NCBI GenBank assembly: GCA_002077065.1
Contig: NAJO01000023.1
Location: forward strand, 124,001 to 188,000
Direction: 5' to 3'
From: Cryoendolithus antarcticus
Taxonomy: Eukaryota > Ascomycota > Dothideomycetes > Cladosporiales > Cladosporiaceae
Length of the DNA: 64,000 bases
The notes under the pieces are model-generated. The model saw nothing but the letters and a program-made list of their open reading frames with translations. It searched no databases and was not told where the DNA came from. Both the position numbers and the translations under genes were made by a program. This document shows, in pieces, positions 63,307 through 64,000 of this stretch (position 1 is the stretch's first letter; each line of letters opens with the position of its first letter).

Positions 63307-63974
63307 CTACGTGACTACTCTGGCTTTCCGCTCTCGCAAGTCGGCATGCCCATTAGCTATACCATTCGCTTTCCCGTCCGTTCTCTCTTTCGCAAGGCTC
63401 GGCGCCTCAGCTGTCTCTCCAGCTTGCGCGTCCGCAGCTTTACTCTCCTTCTCATCACCACCAGTCTTCTTCCCCAGCAGTCCCTTCACCGCGTCCCTCG
63501 CCCTTCTGATGATCCCTGCTAATGGACTCGGTGGCACCTCCTCAGCCAGCACAAAGCTGCGCGTGAGCAGATTGAACAAACTCCCAAACCCCAGCGCAAT
63601 GACAGTGCTGGTCAGGATGATCACATTGTATGGCATGCTGAAGTCCGGCGTCGGCAAGCTCAGCAGCAAACTCGTAGTCCTCACATAGCTCCCCCCAAAC
63701 CCTCCATGCTCTGACAGCACCCTGACAACAGCAGGCGCCACATCAAAACCCCGATTCGCATCGGGAGGATACTCCGTGTACCGCAGCACAGCTTTCTCGA
63801 AATCGTACGTCAGCGTCGTTGTACTCTGCGCCGGAATTGTGAGCACCAATTCGAGATGCGTTCCCCGCTCGCGGTCCAAAGCAGGCGTGTAGTACAGTTT
63901 CTCCTGCTTCCCGTTTGACAAGCGGAGTGTGTGCATGTAGGGCCGCAGATACCAGGGGAGAGATTCCATGTAGA
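63307..63974 (-). CDS. GPI16: GPI transamidase subunit Gpi16/PIG-T, C-terminal exon (partial)
   Basis: The last exon of a gene that continues beyond the window end. An acceptor (CCCTAG at 63975-63980 on the minus strand) precedes YMESLPWYLRPYMHTL, the family's conserved segment. A luminal part (LTIPAQSTTTLTYDFEKAVL, YPPDANRGFDVAPAVV) leads to one C-terminal membrane helix (PYNVIILTSTVIALGFGSLF) and a charged cytoplasmic tail. Gpi16 is a core subunit of the ER complex that attaches GPI anchors to proteins. About 220 residues are in view. Confidence 0.92.
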
Positions 63975-64000
63975 CTAGGGTTAGAGGGTGGGCGTGAGGG

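Noticed and set aside
63960..63985. CCCTAACCCTAG, telomere-like word
   Set aside because: One and a half repeats only; it serves as the pyrimidine-rich acceptor of a GPI16 intron.

Overview
This window is nuclear DNA of a filamentous ascomycete (Pezizomycotina). Support: many protein genes carry 48-200 nt GT-AG introns with CTGAC/CTAAT-type branch sites; fungal-only families are present (DUF6590-like pair, an AreA-GATA-like/DUF3295 regulator, a CCCH plus CHY zinc-finger protein, an MPPAISDDE-type HP1); there is an intron-containing tRNA-Glu; and conserved genes resemble their yeast or mould counterparts (KAR2, CCT5, TRM7, REI1, SFT1, YSC84, KRS1, GPI16). A Dothideomycete (Capnodiales/Mycosphaerellales-like) is my best guess, but that is inference. 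I see no bacterial operons, CRISPR arrays, intact transposons or viral genes.

Layout: 1-5.7 kb, tandem DUF6590-like paralogues, each behind a copy of the same ~50-bp upstream element. 5.7-10.6 kb, a long Ataxin-10/Ctr86-family protein with an HMG-box-like insert, then an orphan gene. 10.8-14.6 kb, two weak small genes, an intron-bearing tRNA-Glu(CTC) and a mitochondrial-type rhomboid protease. 14.6-24 kb, a cytochrome P450, CCT5, HP1 and a ten-exon CCCH/CHY zinc-finger gene. 25.7-27.5 kb, the DUF3295 regulator. 27.5-31.3 kb, a gene-poor gap of about 3.8 kb. 31.3-41 kb, a CNNM/Mam3-type transporter-like gene interrupted by an in-frame TGA, a histidine phosphatase with a GC-AG intron, a 1196-aa membrane-associated orphan and a 298-aa orphan. 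41.9-52.5 kb, ER Hsp70 (HDEL), Trm7, a membrane orphan, a URI/Bud27-like protein, Rei1 and a small gene whose membrane segment lies behind another in-frame TGA. 53.3-64 kb, an ArfGAP, a Gfd2/YDR514C-like nuclease, Ysc84, the Sft1 SNARE, a small membrane protein, cytosolic LysRS with an upstream mitochondrial-type extension, and the 3' end of GPI16.

The genes are mostly housekeeping (folding: CCT5, KAR2; translation: TRM7, REI1, KRS1, tRNA-Glu; trafficking: ArfGAP, SFT1, YSC84, GPI16; chromatin: HP1) and are not an obvious functional cluster. The most unusual signals are two genes with coding-like sequence continuing in frame past UGA, several perfect 9-12 bp stem-loops in intergenic DNA, a duplicated promoter element, micro-exons, and a possible dual-targeted LysRS. 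All exon structures were read by eye from splice motifs, reading-frame continuity and family resemblance.
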